From: Candidatus Margulisiibacteriota bacterium
GTDB taxonomy: Bacteria > Margulisbacteria > Riflemargulisbacteria > GWF2-39-127
Reading direction: 5' to 3'
DNA length: 35,227 bases
Assembly (NCBI GenBank): GCA_003242895.1
Contig: QKMY01000033.1
Coordinates: 1-35,227, forward strand
The translations under genes were made by a program, and so were the position numbers. Each line of letters starts with the position of its first letter. The first letter of the stretch is position 1. Shown here in pieces: positions 8,998 to 18,057 of the stretch. The notes beneath the pieces were generated by a model that did not search any database, was not told the origin of the DNA, and saw only the letters and a program-made list of their open reading frames with translations.

Positions 8998-10691
8998 AAA
9001 TATTATTTCTTACCCATAGTTTTAATAGTTTAGCCCAACGACTTTTTGTGGAACTCAAAAAACACGGGCACGAAATGTCTATTGAATTCGATATCAACGA
9101 TTCCGTTTCAGTTAAAGCAACGGAACTGTTCCAACCTGACATTATCGTAGCTCCCTTCCTTAAGCGTGCTATTCCTGAAACTATCTGGAAAAACTATATT
9201 TGCCTGGTAGTTCATCCCGGAATCAAGGGAGACCGTGGCCCTTCAGCGCTTGACTGGGCAATAATGAACAGTGAAAGCGAATGGGGAATTACAGTCCTCC
9301 AGGCAAACGCCGAAATGGACGGCGGAGATATTTGGGCCACACGCACGTTCCCGCTGCGTAAAGCCTCAAAAAGCAGTATCTACCGGAATGAAGTAACCGA
9401 AGCAGCCGTAACAGCCATTTTGGAGTCACTTGAAAAATTCGAACAAGGAGATTTCGTCCCTGCCCCGCTCGACTATAATAAGAATGAAATACGCGGGCAG
9501 TTTCATCCGTTGATGAAACAATCCGATCGCGCAATTGATTGGAAAAACGATACAGCCCAGCGTATTGTACAGAAAATCCGTTCCGGAGATGGCGTGCCGG
9601 GCACGCTTGGCACGATTGCAGGTCTGGTTTGTTACTTATATAATGCCTGTGAAGACCTGACTATGCAAGGGACTCCAGGCAAAATCATTGCTCACCGTAA
9701 TGGGGCAATCTGCGTCGCTGCCATTAACGGCGGTGTCTGGATAACCCATATGCGAATTGATTCGGGTGAACGAGGATTCAAGCTTCCGGCGACAATGGTC
9801 CTTGGTGATCGGCTACAAGGAATTCCGGAGTTTCCTGAACCAACCGAGTACGGCGTGAGCATCGACAGTTTCCAGGGGATCTCGTACCAGGAAACCGATG
9901 GCGTTGGATATCTGGCATTTAACTTTTATAATGGGGCGATGAATACACACCAATGCCAACAATTATTACAAGCCTACCGCATCATAAAAAAAAGGAATAT
10001 TAGAGTAATCGTGTTAATGGGCGGGATAGATTTCTGGTCGAACGGTATTCATCTTAATTGTATTGAAGCTGCACCATGTCCGGCGGACGAATCACTAAAC
10101 AACATTGAAGCAATTAACGATATTGTAAGGGAAATCATTCTTACAGAGGACCAGATTACTATCTCGGCGCTACGGGGAAATGCCGGTGCAGGCGGCGTAT
10201 TCATGGCCCTCGCCTGTGATCATGTATGGGCCCGGGAAGGAATTATCCTTAACCCCCATTACAAGAATATCGGCAATTTATTTGGTTCCGAATATTGGAC
10301 ATACCTGCTTCCCAAACGAGTTGGTCTAGACAAAGCCGGAGAGATTATGTCGAACAGACTCCCGATTGGCACACAAGAAGCAATTGACGCAGGGCTAATA
10401 GATGTGACGTTAAGTACCACACAGGAAACATTCCGGGAAGAAATAACAGCACAGGCAAAATCACTGGCTACCGGTCCTGCCTGGGAGGAAAAACTAAAAA
10501 TAAAACTTGCCCGCCGGGCTGCAGATGAAACAAATAAACCCTTGGAGCGCTACAGAAAAGAAGAACTGGCCCGCATGAAGCTCAACTTTTACGGATTTGA
10601 TCCGAGCTATCATGTAGCGCGCTACAACTTTGTCCATAAAATACCGAAATCCCGTACCCCCTTGCATCTGGCAATCCATCGAGACAGATAA
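8994..10691 (+). CDS. hypX: HypX: formyltransferase/enoyl-CoA-hydratase fusion for CO ligand synthesis
   Basis: 565 residues with the two-domain plan of HypX (HoxX). The N-terminal 1-290 is a formyl-THF-type transferase: VVHPGIKGDRGPSALDWAI with His74, and VLQANAEMDGGDIWA with Asp109, followed by an OB-like part. The C-terminal domain (about 305-470) is crotonase-like: LAFNFYNGAMNT, the oxyanion regions VLMGGIDFWSNGIHLN and ALRGNAGAGGVFMALACDHV. In characterised HypX, formyl-THF is converted through formyl-CoA to CO, which becomes the active-site CO ligand when hydrogenase matures in the presence of oxygen. Coupled to hypD by a four-base overlap. Suggests an oxygen-exposed [NiFe]-hydrogenase elsewhere in the genome (inference). 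Confidence 0.93.
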   Translation: MKILFLTHSFNSLAQRLFVELKKHGHEMSIEFDINDSVSVKATELFQPDIIVAPFLKRAIPETIWKNYICLVVHPGIKGDRGPSALDWAIMNSESEWGITVLQANAEMDGGDIWATRTFPLRKASKSSIYRNEVTEAAVTAILESLEKFEQGDFVPAPLDYNKNEIRGQFHPLMKQSDRAIDWKNDTAQRIVQKIRSGDGVPGTLGTIAGLVCYLYNACEDLTMQGTPGKIIAHRNGAICVAAINGGVWITHMRIDSGERGFKLPATMVLGDRLQGIPEFPEPTEYGVSIDSFQGISYQETDGVGYLAFNFYNGAMNTHQCQQLLQAYRIIKKRNIRVIVLMGGIDFWSNGIHLNCIEAAPCPADESLNNIEAINDIVREIILTEDQITISALRGNAGAGGVFMALACDHVWAREGIILNPHYKNIGNLFGSEYWTYLLPKRVGLDKAGEIMSNRLPIGTQEAIDAGLIDVTLSTTQETFREEITAQAKSLATGPAWEEKLKIKLARRAADETNKPLERYRKEELARMKLNFYGFDPSYHVARYNFVHKIPKSRTPLHLAIHRDR

Positions 10692-10758
10692 TAAAAAAAC
10701 TGTTATTATAGCCAGATTAATTATAGAAAAAGCAACTAAGAGAAAGGTTACGAATTAT

Positions 10759-11265
10759 ATGTCTGAAATTAGTGAAAAGGATTGGATAATCTATTGCGAT
10801 GGCAATAATATGCAATTGAAAAGTTTTGCCGGGCTGCACAAGAATAGCTACAACATAATATTATGTCCGTCCGGGAAAGAGGCGATAGAACAATTCAGGG
10901 TAAATATAGGCAAAATCAAGACAGTCCTTTTGGATATTAATCTGCCCGACATGTCAGGTCTCGACGTTTTTGATGAGATAAAAAGAATGAGTTACGATAT
11001 CCCGGTTATTCTGACAACTGCTGACCAGTCAGAAGCCAATGAACTAAGCGTATGGAGAAAATACCGGCCATTTAGCTATATCCTAAAAAACACATCTGCA
11101 GCACCTGAGTTTATTAAGGCCACGCTTTCAACCGCAATTGACGGATATAACCAACGATTAGCAGTAGAGAGGTTCAGAGAATCCGAAACCATTAGCACCG
11201 TGACCCAAAAACTACATAAACAGCATGAAAAACAAATTAAAGAACTCCAGAAAGCTGCGCTATAA
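10759..11265 (+). CDS. Orphan receiver-domain protein with C-terminal coiled coil
   Basis: 168 residues from the ATG at 10759; the earlier frame start at 10630 lies inside hypX and is not credible. Residues about 8-130 form a CheY-like receiver: acidic residue Asp14, phosphoacceptor Asp59 in VLLDINLPDMSG, Thr86 in ILTTADQ and the conserved Lys110 in SYILKN. No DNA-binding output domain follows; residues 130-168 are charged and heptad-like (FRESETISTVTQKLHKQHEKQIKELQ in two pieces of a likely coiled coil). It begins 67 bases after hypX on the same strand and may be cotranscribed. The partner kinase is not in the window. Confidence 0.85.
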   Translation: MSEISEKDWIIYCDGNNMQLKSFAGLHKNSYNIILCPSGKEAIEQFRVNIGKIKTVLLDINLPDMSGLDVFDEIKRMSYDIPVILTTADQSEANELSVWRKYRPFSYILKNTSAAPEFIKATLSTAIDGYNQRLAVERFRESETISTVTQKLHKQHEKQIKELQKAAL

Positions 11266-11337
11266 TTTCCATCATAGTAAGAAGCATGGCTTTTCGGTTC
11301 TAAGGTACAAGAAAAAGATCTATTCATAGAAAAAAAA

Positions 11338-12222
11338 ATGTACAAAGAAATCCAAGCAAAAACCGCTCTTCACAAACTAAACAGCGACTACCTACCCTTT
11401 AATTGGGACCTCAACATCTACCGGGGCTGCGGACATCGCTGCCAATACTGTTTCGCGTTATATTCACACAAGTACCTGGAATCTACAGACTATTTCGGTG
11501 ATATACACGTAAAAACAGATATCGCCCAAGTACTCGAACAGAAAATTTGTAAGAAGAGCTGGAAAAAGGATATTATCAATCTCGGAGGAGTAACCGATTC
11601 CTATCAACCGGCAGAAACACAATACAGACTAATGCCCGATATCTGGAAGCTGCTCATCAAATACAGGACCCCCGCTATAATCTCAACCAAATCAGCCTTG
11701 ATCATGCGCGACATTGACCTCATAGCTGAATTATCACAGATTACCCCGGTAAGCATTGCCGCGACGATCATAACCACCGATGAAAACCTCCAAAAGCTGG
11801 TGGAACCCGGAGCTAGCAGCATCAACGATAGATTCGAAATGCTAAAAAAAATGAAAGAAAAAACTAATGTCAGCATCGGCATTCACATGATGCCGATATT
11901 GCCAATATTAACTGATAGCATGGAGAATCTTGAAGAAATATTTAAAAAAGCAAAAAGCATAAGCGTCGACTATATTATTACCAGTTCTTTAAATCTGTAT
12001 ACTGAAACCAGAAAAAACTATTTCGGGTTTTTATCACGGCAATTCCCTGACATCCTCCCTGCCTATCAAGATATTTTCTCAAAAAAACAAAATTTTTCTG
12101 TTTACAAAAAAGAGCTCTACGAAAAACTAAAGAAACTAAGAAATAAATATCAAATACCCAGCCATTCAAAGATCTTCGACAGGAAATTCGAAAGGGAAAC
12201 CCATCAGCTTTCGCTTTTTTGA
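11338..12222 (+). CDS. SPL-family radical SAM protein
   Basis: 294 residues. The N-terminus has NIYRGCGHRCQYCFA with Cys31, Cys35 and Cys38 in the CX3CX2C pattern that holds the [4Fe-4S] cluster. The context, a Pro/Asn-Trp-x-x-N-x-Y-x-G-C opening and ISTKSALIMRDIDLI later on, matches the COG1533 group (spore photoproduct lyase-like). True SplB repairs the spore photoproduct in DNA, but most relatives outside spore formers have no assigned substrate. The position just upstream of recQ, 179 bases apart and on the same strand, is compatible with a DNA-repair role but does not prove it. Ribosome-binding site weak. Confidence 0.87.
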   Translation: MYKEIQAKTALHKLNSDYLPFNWDLNIYRGCGHRCQYCFALYSHKYLESTDYFGDIHVKTDIAQVLEQKICKKSWKKDIINLGGVTDSYQPAETQYRLMPDIWKLLIKYRTPAIISTKSALIMRDIDLIAELSQITPVSIAATIITTDENLQKLVEPGASSINDRFEMLKKMKEKTNVSIGIHMMPILPILTDSMENLEEIFKKAKSISVDYIITSSLNLYTETRKNYFGFLSRQFPDILPAYQDIFSKKQNFSVYKKELYEKLKKLRNKYQIPSHSKIFDRKFERETHQLSLF

Positions 12223-12401
12223 AATAGTGGATTGCTCACAGTTGATCGAGAACGCACGCCGATGCATTATTGACGTTAACTATTATTTGAACTATACTTT
12301 GTGGTACGTAAACTTATCACAAGAAACAAATCTCGGTCAATAAAAGCAAATATTTCTCAGGCGCATTATAAAATATATAGTTTATAAAAAAGGATATTAC
12401 C

Positions 12402-14588
12402 ATGCAAAACAACAATAAGTGTCAGTCTCTCTCACTTGAAAGCCAGCTCAAAGAACATTTCGGGTTCAACAGTTTCAGGCCATACCAGAAAGAGGTTGTT
12501 TCACTGATAATGGAGGGAAAGGATTTAGTTGCCATATTGCCTACCGGGTCCGGTAAATCGCTGTGTTACCAGCTGCCAGCAGTTTTAATGCCCGGCACTG
12601 CTATCGTAGTATCTCCATTGATAGCCCTGATGCAAGACCAGGTGAAAGGCCTTGAAAAAAACAACATTAAGGTCGCCTATATTAACAGCAGTTTGAGCAA
12701 CCGGGAGATCAACGGGATACTGGCAAATCTAAAAGAGTACAAGCTGCTCTACATAGCGCCGGAACGTTTCTCTTCCCAGTATTTTGATGAGATTATCAGT
12801 AACGCGGCAATTTCGTTTATCGTTGTTGACGAGGCGCACTGTATATCACAATGGGGCCATTCTTTCAGACCGGAATATCGAAATCTCTCAATATTAAAAG
12901 AAAAATTCCCGGCAAAGCCCATTGTTGCTTTCACTGCCACCGCTACACTCCATGTAGAGGCTGACATTATCGAACAGCTCAGACTTAATCACCCGGCACT
13001 CGTAAAGGGAAGCTTTGATCGCCCTAATCTCACATTGAGAATTAATGAACGTCTCGATAAAACTTCACAGCTGCTGGAGTTTTTGAATGCCCATAAGGAT
13101 GATTCCGGAATAATCTATACAGCAACCAGGCAAAAAGCCGAAGACGTCTGTGCATTGCTGCTCAGCAAAGGCTATCTTGCCGAAAAATACCATGCGGGAA
13201 TGAATAATGAAGACCGTTACAACGCCCAGAACAGGTTCATTAAGGATGAATCACGGATTATCGTAGCAACCGTTGCTTTTGGCATGGGTATTGATAAGCC
13301 TGATGTACGTTTCGTGCTGCATCTGGAAATGCCTAAAAATATCGAACAGTATTACCAGGAAATCGGCAGGGCTGGGCGTGACGGACTACCCGCTGAATGC
13401 CTTATGCTCTATTCTTCTGCTGACGTGGTTATCTACAAAAAATTCATGATGGATAACCTTGACCCTCAGGTCAAACTGCAATTACAAAGAAAACTCGATC
13501 AGATTTTTGCTATGTGCATGTCGCTTAATTGCCATCGGAAAGACATTCTCAGTTATTTCGGTTCTGAATATTTAGAGGATAATTGCGGTAACTGCGGGAA
13601 TTGCCTCAATGAAGTTGAAAAGATCGACGGCACATTAATCGCGCAAAAAATTCTCTCCTGTGTTGCCCGGCTCAGGCAGCAGTACGGCATAAATTATGTC
13701 ATCGAAGTCTTATCCGGGTCAAAAAAAAAAGAGATATTTGAGCGGGGCCATGAAGAACTCAGTGTCTACAATCTAATGCCTGAATTTAATAAGAACCAAT
13801 TGCGGCATTATATCCATTCGCTGATCAATATGGGATATTTAGTCGTAGAAGGTGAATATCCGGTTCTCAGATTAACCCCAGGTTCTAAGGAGGTTCTTGC
13901 CGGAGCCCGCACAGTTTACTTTAAGCATATAGTTGCCCGCAAAGAAAAAAAGAAAGCAAAAGTCTATGGGGCTGCGTGTGATCCGGTATTGTTCGATAGC
14001 CTTCGCGCAGTACGCCTGAACTATGCACGAAAAGAACATGTCCCGCCGTTCTGTATTTTCGGGGATAAAACGCTGATCGAAATGTGTACATTCTTTCCGC
14101 AAAATATTGACGAGATGCTCTCAATCAACGGAGTTGGTAGCGTTAAGGCAGACAAATATGCTACAGGTTTCATAGAAGTGATCCAGGAATACTGCTCGAC
14201 AAATAATATAGCAAAAAATCACACCTCCCCTGCCTTTACGCCTGCCCGGGTTAAAGAAAAGCCGGAATTGAGCCGCAAAACGGAAGAAATTGCAGCCTAT
14301 TTAGACTCAGGACATACCGTGCCGCAGGTTTGCGAAAAATTCGGACTTAAAGAGCCAACAATTTTAGAACATTTATACAAACACGTTCTACTCGGAAACA
14401 AAATAAAAACAGAGGCCCTCAACTCTTTTTTAACCCTGTCAGAACAAGAAACGAAAAATGCTTTCGCGGCATATACCAAGTTTGGCACAGAACGACTGAA
14501 GCCTGCCTTTGATTATCTGGAGCAAAAAGTGAGTTATGATGACTTGAAGATAGTCAGAATATGTTTCGTAAATAACCTGCTCAAATAA
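12402..14588 (+). CDS. recQ: ATP-dependent DNA helicase RecQ
   Basis: 728 residues. Helicase core: motif 0 FGFNSFRPYQKEVV, Walker A LPTGSGKS at 47-53, motif II DEAH at 143-146, the aromatic-rich CISQWGHSFRPEY, motif III FTATAT, and motif VI YQEIGRAGRDG. A zinc-binding RQC segment follows with the cysteines of MCMSLNC and NCGNCGNC, then winged helix, then an HRDC domain (about residues 530-600, LFDSLRAVRLNYARKE and the hairpin INGVGSVKADKY). The C-terminal 100 residues look like an HTH_40-type helix-turn-helix (ETEEIAAYL-like, VPQVCEKFGLKEPTILEHLY). It unwinds DNA 3'-5' in recombination repair. Start supported by AAGGA 8 bases upstream. Convergent with the next gene. Confidence 0.97.
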   Translation: MQNNNKCQSLSLESQLKEHFGFNSFRPYQKEVVSLIMEGKDLVAILPTGSGKSLCYQLPAVLMPGTAIVVSPLIALMQDQVKGLEKNNIKVAYINSSLSNREINGILANLKEYKLLYIAPERFSSQYFDEIISNAAISFIVVDEAHCISQWGHSFRPEYRNLSILKEKFPAKPIVAFTATATLHVEADIIEQLRLNHPALVKGSFDRPNLTLRINERLDKTSQLLEFLNAHKDDSGIIYTATRQKAEDVCALLLSKGYLAEKYHAGMNNEDRYNAQNRFIKDESRIIVATVAFGMGIDKPDVRFVLHLEMPKNIEQYYQEIGRAGRDGLPAECLMLYSSADVVIYKKFMMDNLDPQVKLQLQRKLDQIFAMCMSLNCHRKDILSYFGSEYLEDNCGNCGNCLNEVEKIDGTLIAQKILSCVARLRQQYGINYVIEVLSGSKKKEIFERGHEELSVYNLMPEFNKNQLRHYIHSLINMGYLVVEGEYPVLRLTPGSKEVLAGARTVYFKHIVARKEKKKAKVYGAACDPVLFDSLRAVRLNYARKEHVPPFCIFGDKTLIEMCTFFPQNIDEMLSINGVGSVKADKYATGFIEVIQEYCSTNNIAKNHTSPAFTPARVKEKPELSRKTEEIAAYLDSGHTVPQVCEKFGLKEPTILEHLYKHVLLGNKIKTEALNSFLTLSEQETKNAFAAYTKFGTERLKPAFDYLEQKVSYDDLKIVRICFVNNLLK

Positions 14589-14610
14589 CCCAACGTAAGC
14601 GCCACCAAGG

Positions 14611-15414
14611 TTATTTGAAGCTAACACCCAGGGCTGCTGAAATAAACATAGTCCCGGCAAGATATCTGTCTTTCAGATGCGTTCCGAGTTGGAGCATAGC
14701 ATAGCTATTATCATCTTTCTCGAAAACGTTCTTCATTATGTATACTCCAGACAGCTTTCTGCTTGAATAGGCACTACTCGAGACCTTGTTAACAAAATAA
14801 TTGATTCCAGCTATAGCATTGCCGAATTCGTTCAGCAGATAGACTTCCTGAACTTGGGTACTGTCACATCCTTTTGTGATAGCCCCGGACTGAGGGTCGA
14901 TATAATATCCTGAATAAAACATATCACAATAAGCGCAGACATATGAATAGGAGAAGATAATTGAGTTCAGTTTTGCCCGGAGAGAAGGAGTAATTGCTGC
15001 CCGGACACCAACTCTATCCTTTGCCTTAATCGCGGTTTTAGCCGTATTATCAAACCCGCTGTCAGGTCCGGCAACAGAATAGAACCCATAGCCAAAGGTT
15101 GTATAAATCAGATATGGTCCGGCAACTGCCGAAATGCCAAAAAAAGGATAGGGCTCGTAATTACAAAAAATCCCGCACCATTCATCAGTGGGAGTTAATA
15201 AATTGCGAACGCCAAGTTCCACTTTGCTGTTATTCCATATATCAGAATTCGCCGTCGCTGAGCTAATTTGATAATAAAGTCGTGAATTAAGTGCTAACGC
15301 CGGTGGATTATACGCACCATAGACTGCATGCTCTGTAATCATCTTTTCCTGAGAATAGGCGTGGCATGCGGATAAAAGCACAAATAGACTCATTAAGGCC
15401 ATTAATTTTGACAT
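14611..15414 (-). CDS. Secreted protein, probable beta-barrel or outer-membrane protein
   Basis: 267 residues from the ATG at 15414, which follows GAGGTG at good spacing; a TTG five codons upstream is less likely. The N-terminus is a signal peptide, MSKLMALMSLFVLLSAC, ending in a lipobox-like LSAC (Cys17), although cleavage after the Ala/Ser of HAYSQ is also possible. The mature part alternates aromatic, glycine and polar residues (VELGVRNLL, YPFFGISAVAGPYLIY, RVGVRAAITPSLRAKL, YAMLQLGTHL) and ends in AALGVSFK, with a terminal aromatic followed by Lys; this resembles a small outer-membrane barrel. It has cysteine pairs (CGIFC, CAYC) of unknown purpose. No family recognised. Convergent with recQ, 22 bases apart. 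Confidence 0.7.
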   Translation of the reverse strand: MSKLMALMSLFVLLSACHAYSQEKMITEHAVYGAYNPPALALNSRLYYQISSATANSDIWNNSKVELGVRNLLTPTDEWCGIFCNYEPYPFFGISAVAGPYLIYTTFGYGFYSVAGPDSGFDNTAKTAIKAKDRVGVRAAITPSLRAKLNSIIFSYSYVCAYCDMFYSGYYIDPQSGAITKGCDSTQVQEVYLLNEFGNAIAGINYFVNKVSSSAYSSRKLSGVYIMKNVFEKDDNSYAMLQLGTHLKDRYLAGTMFISAALGVSFK

Positions 15415-15694
15415 ACAAGGACACCTCAAAGGATTGTTATTAAACTATTATTATAGATAGGTTACTTTCTATTTATTTTCTAACTATAACATATTTATGA
15501 TAGACTGCAGCATAGCTAAAAACTATAAAAAATATCGATTGTCAGATTTCTTCATTTGAAACATTTGCCATTCGAGATTACAATAGCAGTTGTGATGTAA
15601 AATTTTTTACTACACTTAAATCAATGTGCCTCTTGAAAAATATACATCACTACCCTGCCAATCACACTATTTACACAATTGTGAGGATATAATA

Positions 15695-16891
15695 TTGTTA
15701 CAGCCATTAAAAAACCATAAAAAAGAGCTGCTATTATTTATTGCCGGAATTGCACTCATCGGGTTTGGAGAAAGCATTGTCAATTCTACCCTGAATAATT
15801 TCTTAAACGATACGTATAAGATCTCAAGCATCCAGCGCACGCTTTTGGAGTTCCCACGAGAACTGCCCGGTTTTCTGGTAGCTTTTATTTCTGCGGCACT
15901 CTTCTTCCTTCGAAGCCGAAGGCTCGCAGTACTCGCCGGCTTACTCGGGAGTATGGGACTTTTACTGATGGCTTTTTTCCCAACCACATTTTCAATTTTC
16001 TTTATCTGGATATTTTTCTTTAGTGCCGGACAGCATTTGCTTCTGCCGCTTACCAGCAGCATCGGCATGGAACTCGCACATTCAGGTCAGGACGGGAAAC
16101 GGCTCGGACAAGTTAATAGTATCAGGAACTTCGCCACTATCATCGGCAGTTTCTTCATTCTCCTGGGATTCAAATACCTCCATCTGAACTACATGGCTTC
16201 CTTCATAATTGCGGCATTCGTCTATCTTGCTTCTGCGATTTTCTTCTATTTGATGGACCCCGGGAAATCACACCCGCCCGCGCTCCGCTTAAAATTACAT
16301 AAAGAATATAAACTCTACTATTGGCTTGCGGTCCTGTTTGGAACCCGGAAACAGATTTTTTTGACCTTCGCACCGTGGGTCCTGGTAACGGTCTTCCACA
16401 AACCCATAACGGTTATTGCAACCCTTCTAACGATCGGAGGGATCGCGGGAATTGCCTTCCAGCCGTTGCTAGGCAAAGCCATCGACAAATTAGGAGAAAA
16501 AACGGTCCTGATACTGGAAGCCGTCTTGCTGATTTTCGTCTGCTTCGGGTACGGTTTCGCAAAAGACATTTTTTCGGAAAATGTCGCATTTATTACTGTT
16601 TCGATCCTGTTTGTCGTCGACCAACTACTGATGTCTGTCAATATGGCACGGGCAACATATCTCAAGAAAATCGCCATACACCCGGACCACATCACCCCGA
16701 CTCTCACGATGTCCGTTACAATAGATCATATTTTCTCTATCTCAGTGGCCATTCTTGGCGGGCTACTATGGATGAAAGTCGGATTTCAGTATGTATTCCT
16801 TTTCGGAAGCTTCATCGCGATTCTTAACTTTATATCAGCGCTACAGATACGTATTCCAAAAAAAGAACAAATATCAGCTCAAATAACGTAA
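15695..16891 (+). CDS. MFS transporter
   Basis: 398 residues from TTG at 15695, which follows GAGG by eight bases; a longer frame from 15626 adds a polar stretch unlike a transporter N-terminus. About 12 hydrophobic helices are seen, with a central basic loop near residues 200-215. The N-terminal LLFIAGIALIGFGESIVNSTLNNFLND and the intradomain FLRSRRLAVLAGLLGSMG (motif A-like) and GKAIDKLGEKTVLILEAVLL (repeat of motif A in the second half) support a major-facilitator fold. The substrate cannot be told. The next gene starts 13 bases after its stop, so they are probably cotranscribed. Confidence 0.88.
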   Translation: MLQPLKNHKKELLLFIAGIALIGFGESIVNSTLNNFLNDTYKISSIQRTLLEFPRELPGFLVAFISAALFFLRSRRLAVLAGLLGSMGLLLMAFFPTTFSIFFIWIFFFSAGQHLLLPLTSSIGMELAHSGQDGKRLGQVNSIRNFATIIGSFFILLGFKYLHLNYMASFIIAAFVYLASAIFFYLMDPGKSHPPALRLKLHKEYKLYYWLAVLFGTRKQIFLTFAPWVLVTVFHKPITVIATLLTIGGIAGIAFQPLLGKAIDKLGEKTVLILEAVLLIFVCFGYGFAKDIFSENVAFITVSILFVVDQLLMSVNMARATYLKKIAIHPDHITPTLTMSVTIDHIFSISVAILGGLLWMKVGFQYVFLFGSFIAILNFISALQIRIPKKEQISAQIT

Positions 16892-16904
16892 AAATAATTA
16901 ATAT

Positions 16905-17786
16905 ATGACAAACGATATACATCTTATTTATAAACATCTGAAAAAAGAACTGACACCCAAAAAGCTGGACGGTATCACAGCGAAAATCATATCAGCATAT
17001 AAAAACAAACAATATGACCTGCTAAAAACGCTTGCCGAAAAAAACAAGCTCTCTTTCGACAGAGAATACGTAAATAAACTATTTGCACAGCTCATCAGGC
17101 TTTACCATCCGGACAAAATCATCACAATTCACAACGAAATCGATGCTGCCTATAAGAACACGAATGTCAGCCTGTTGAAATTTTATACCAAGATCTATTC
17201 GGACAAACCAGAAACCCAGGAACTTTATATTGATTACTATGAAGAGTACGGGATAAATGAAGAAGATTATATAAAATTCGGCATTCATATCGCCGACGAA
17301 TCAGAAATTTTTTCCGATATTGATGACATAACCAATAGTTACGAACCGGAATTATCATTTTCTGAAGCCGTGAACAAAGAATTGTGCAGAGACCTGGGCT
17401 ACGACTGGAATATCGGAGACCTCCACCGTCTCGAAGGAGATCTCGAATTACAAGGGTTGAATATAAATGATTTGTCGGGCATTGAAGACTGCATCAATAT
17501 ATCGAGCCTGAACCTTACACATAACAAATTGACCGATGCCGACGCCTTGAAACACCTAATAAACCTGGAATCCTTATTCCTGTCAGAAAACCAGATCGAA
17601 GACCTTTCTTTTCTGACAGGGTTAGTTAACCTGAAAGAACTTGATCTTTCCTTCAATAGTATAAGAGATATTACTCCCCTGCTCTCACTACAGAACCTGC
17701 ATTACGTCAATCTTATCGGCAATTCTATTGATGATAATGCTGTAATCGAAAAACTTAGCAATCAAAATATCACCGTGATTAATTAA
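16905..17786 (+). CDS. Leucine-rich-repeat protein with a J-domain-like N-terminus
   Basis: 293 residues. The N-terminal 100 are helical and include LIRLYHPDKI, where His-Pro-Asp at 68-70 sits between a basic helix and an amphipathic helix (HNEIDAAYKNT), as in a J domain that stimulates DnaK-type chaperones. A middle acidic linker follows (about 100-165). Residues about 170-293 carry at least four LRR units of the SDS22/internalin-like 22-residue type: ISSLNLTHNKLTD, LESLFLSENQIED, LKELDLSFNSIRD, LHYVNLIGNSIDD. The LRR gives a protein-binding surface. The J-like assignment rests on HPD and the helical context only. No ribosome-binding site of its own is visible; likely translated from the MFS transcript. 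Confidence 0.75.
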   Translation: MTNDIHLIYKHLKKELTPKKLDGITAKIISAYKNKQYDLLKTLAEKNKLSFDREYVNKLFAQLIRLYHPDKIITIHNEIDAAYKNTNVSLLKFYTKIYSDKPETQELYIDYYEEYGINEEDYIKFGIHIADESEIFSDIDDITNSYEPELSFSEAVNKELCRDLGYDWNIGDLHRLEGDLELQGLNINDLSGIEDCINISSLNLTHNKLTDADALKHLINLESLFLSENQIEDLSFLTGLVNLKELDLSFNSIRDITPLLSLQNLHYVNLIGNSIDDNAVIEKLSNQNITVIN

Positions 17787-17837
17787 CACCCACACCAATT
17801 ACCACACACAAGTTTTCAGGGGATGAAAATAATATAG

Positions 17838-17867
17838 TTGACAGAATCGCACTTTTTAGCTTATAGT
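17838..17867 (+). promoter_or_regulatory. Sigma70-type promoter of the DEAD-box helicase gene
   Basis: TTGACA at 17838-17843 and TATAGT at 17862-17867 are separated by 18 bases. Transcription would start near 17,874, giving a leader of about 185 bases before the helicase ATG at 18058. Confidence 0.6.
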
Positions 17868-17945
17868 GTGCAATGTTTTATGAATGTAATAAATAAATTA
17901 TTGTCAATCCATTTTCTAATTTCCCCCGCATTACGTTATCCCCAA

Positions 17946-18001
17946 AAGATCAGTAACCTAATGAAGATTAGGAATAATAAATTATTTAACCTGTTGATCT
18001 T
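17946..18001 (+). promoter_or_regulatory. Structured 5' leader element of the helicase mRNA
   Basis: An outer stem AAGATCA (17946-17952) with TGATCTT (17995-18001) encloses two hairpins, CCTAAT/ATTAGG (17957-17962 with 17967-17972) and AATAAT/ATTATT (17973-17978 with 17981-17986), making a three-way junction. It lies between the promoter and the ribosome-binding site. Long structured leaders are common on cold-shock DEAD-box genes, so temperature control is a reasonable guess, not a demonstrated fact. Confidence 0.45.
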
Positions 18002-18057
18002 CAGCATTCAGAATCAATTACGGATAAATCTAATTTATCGAAAAAAAAGGAGTATAT

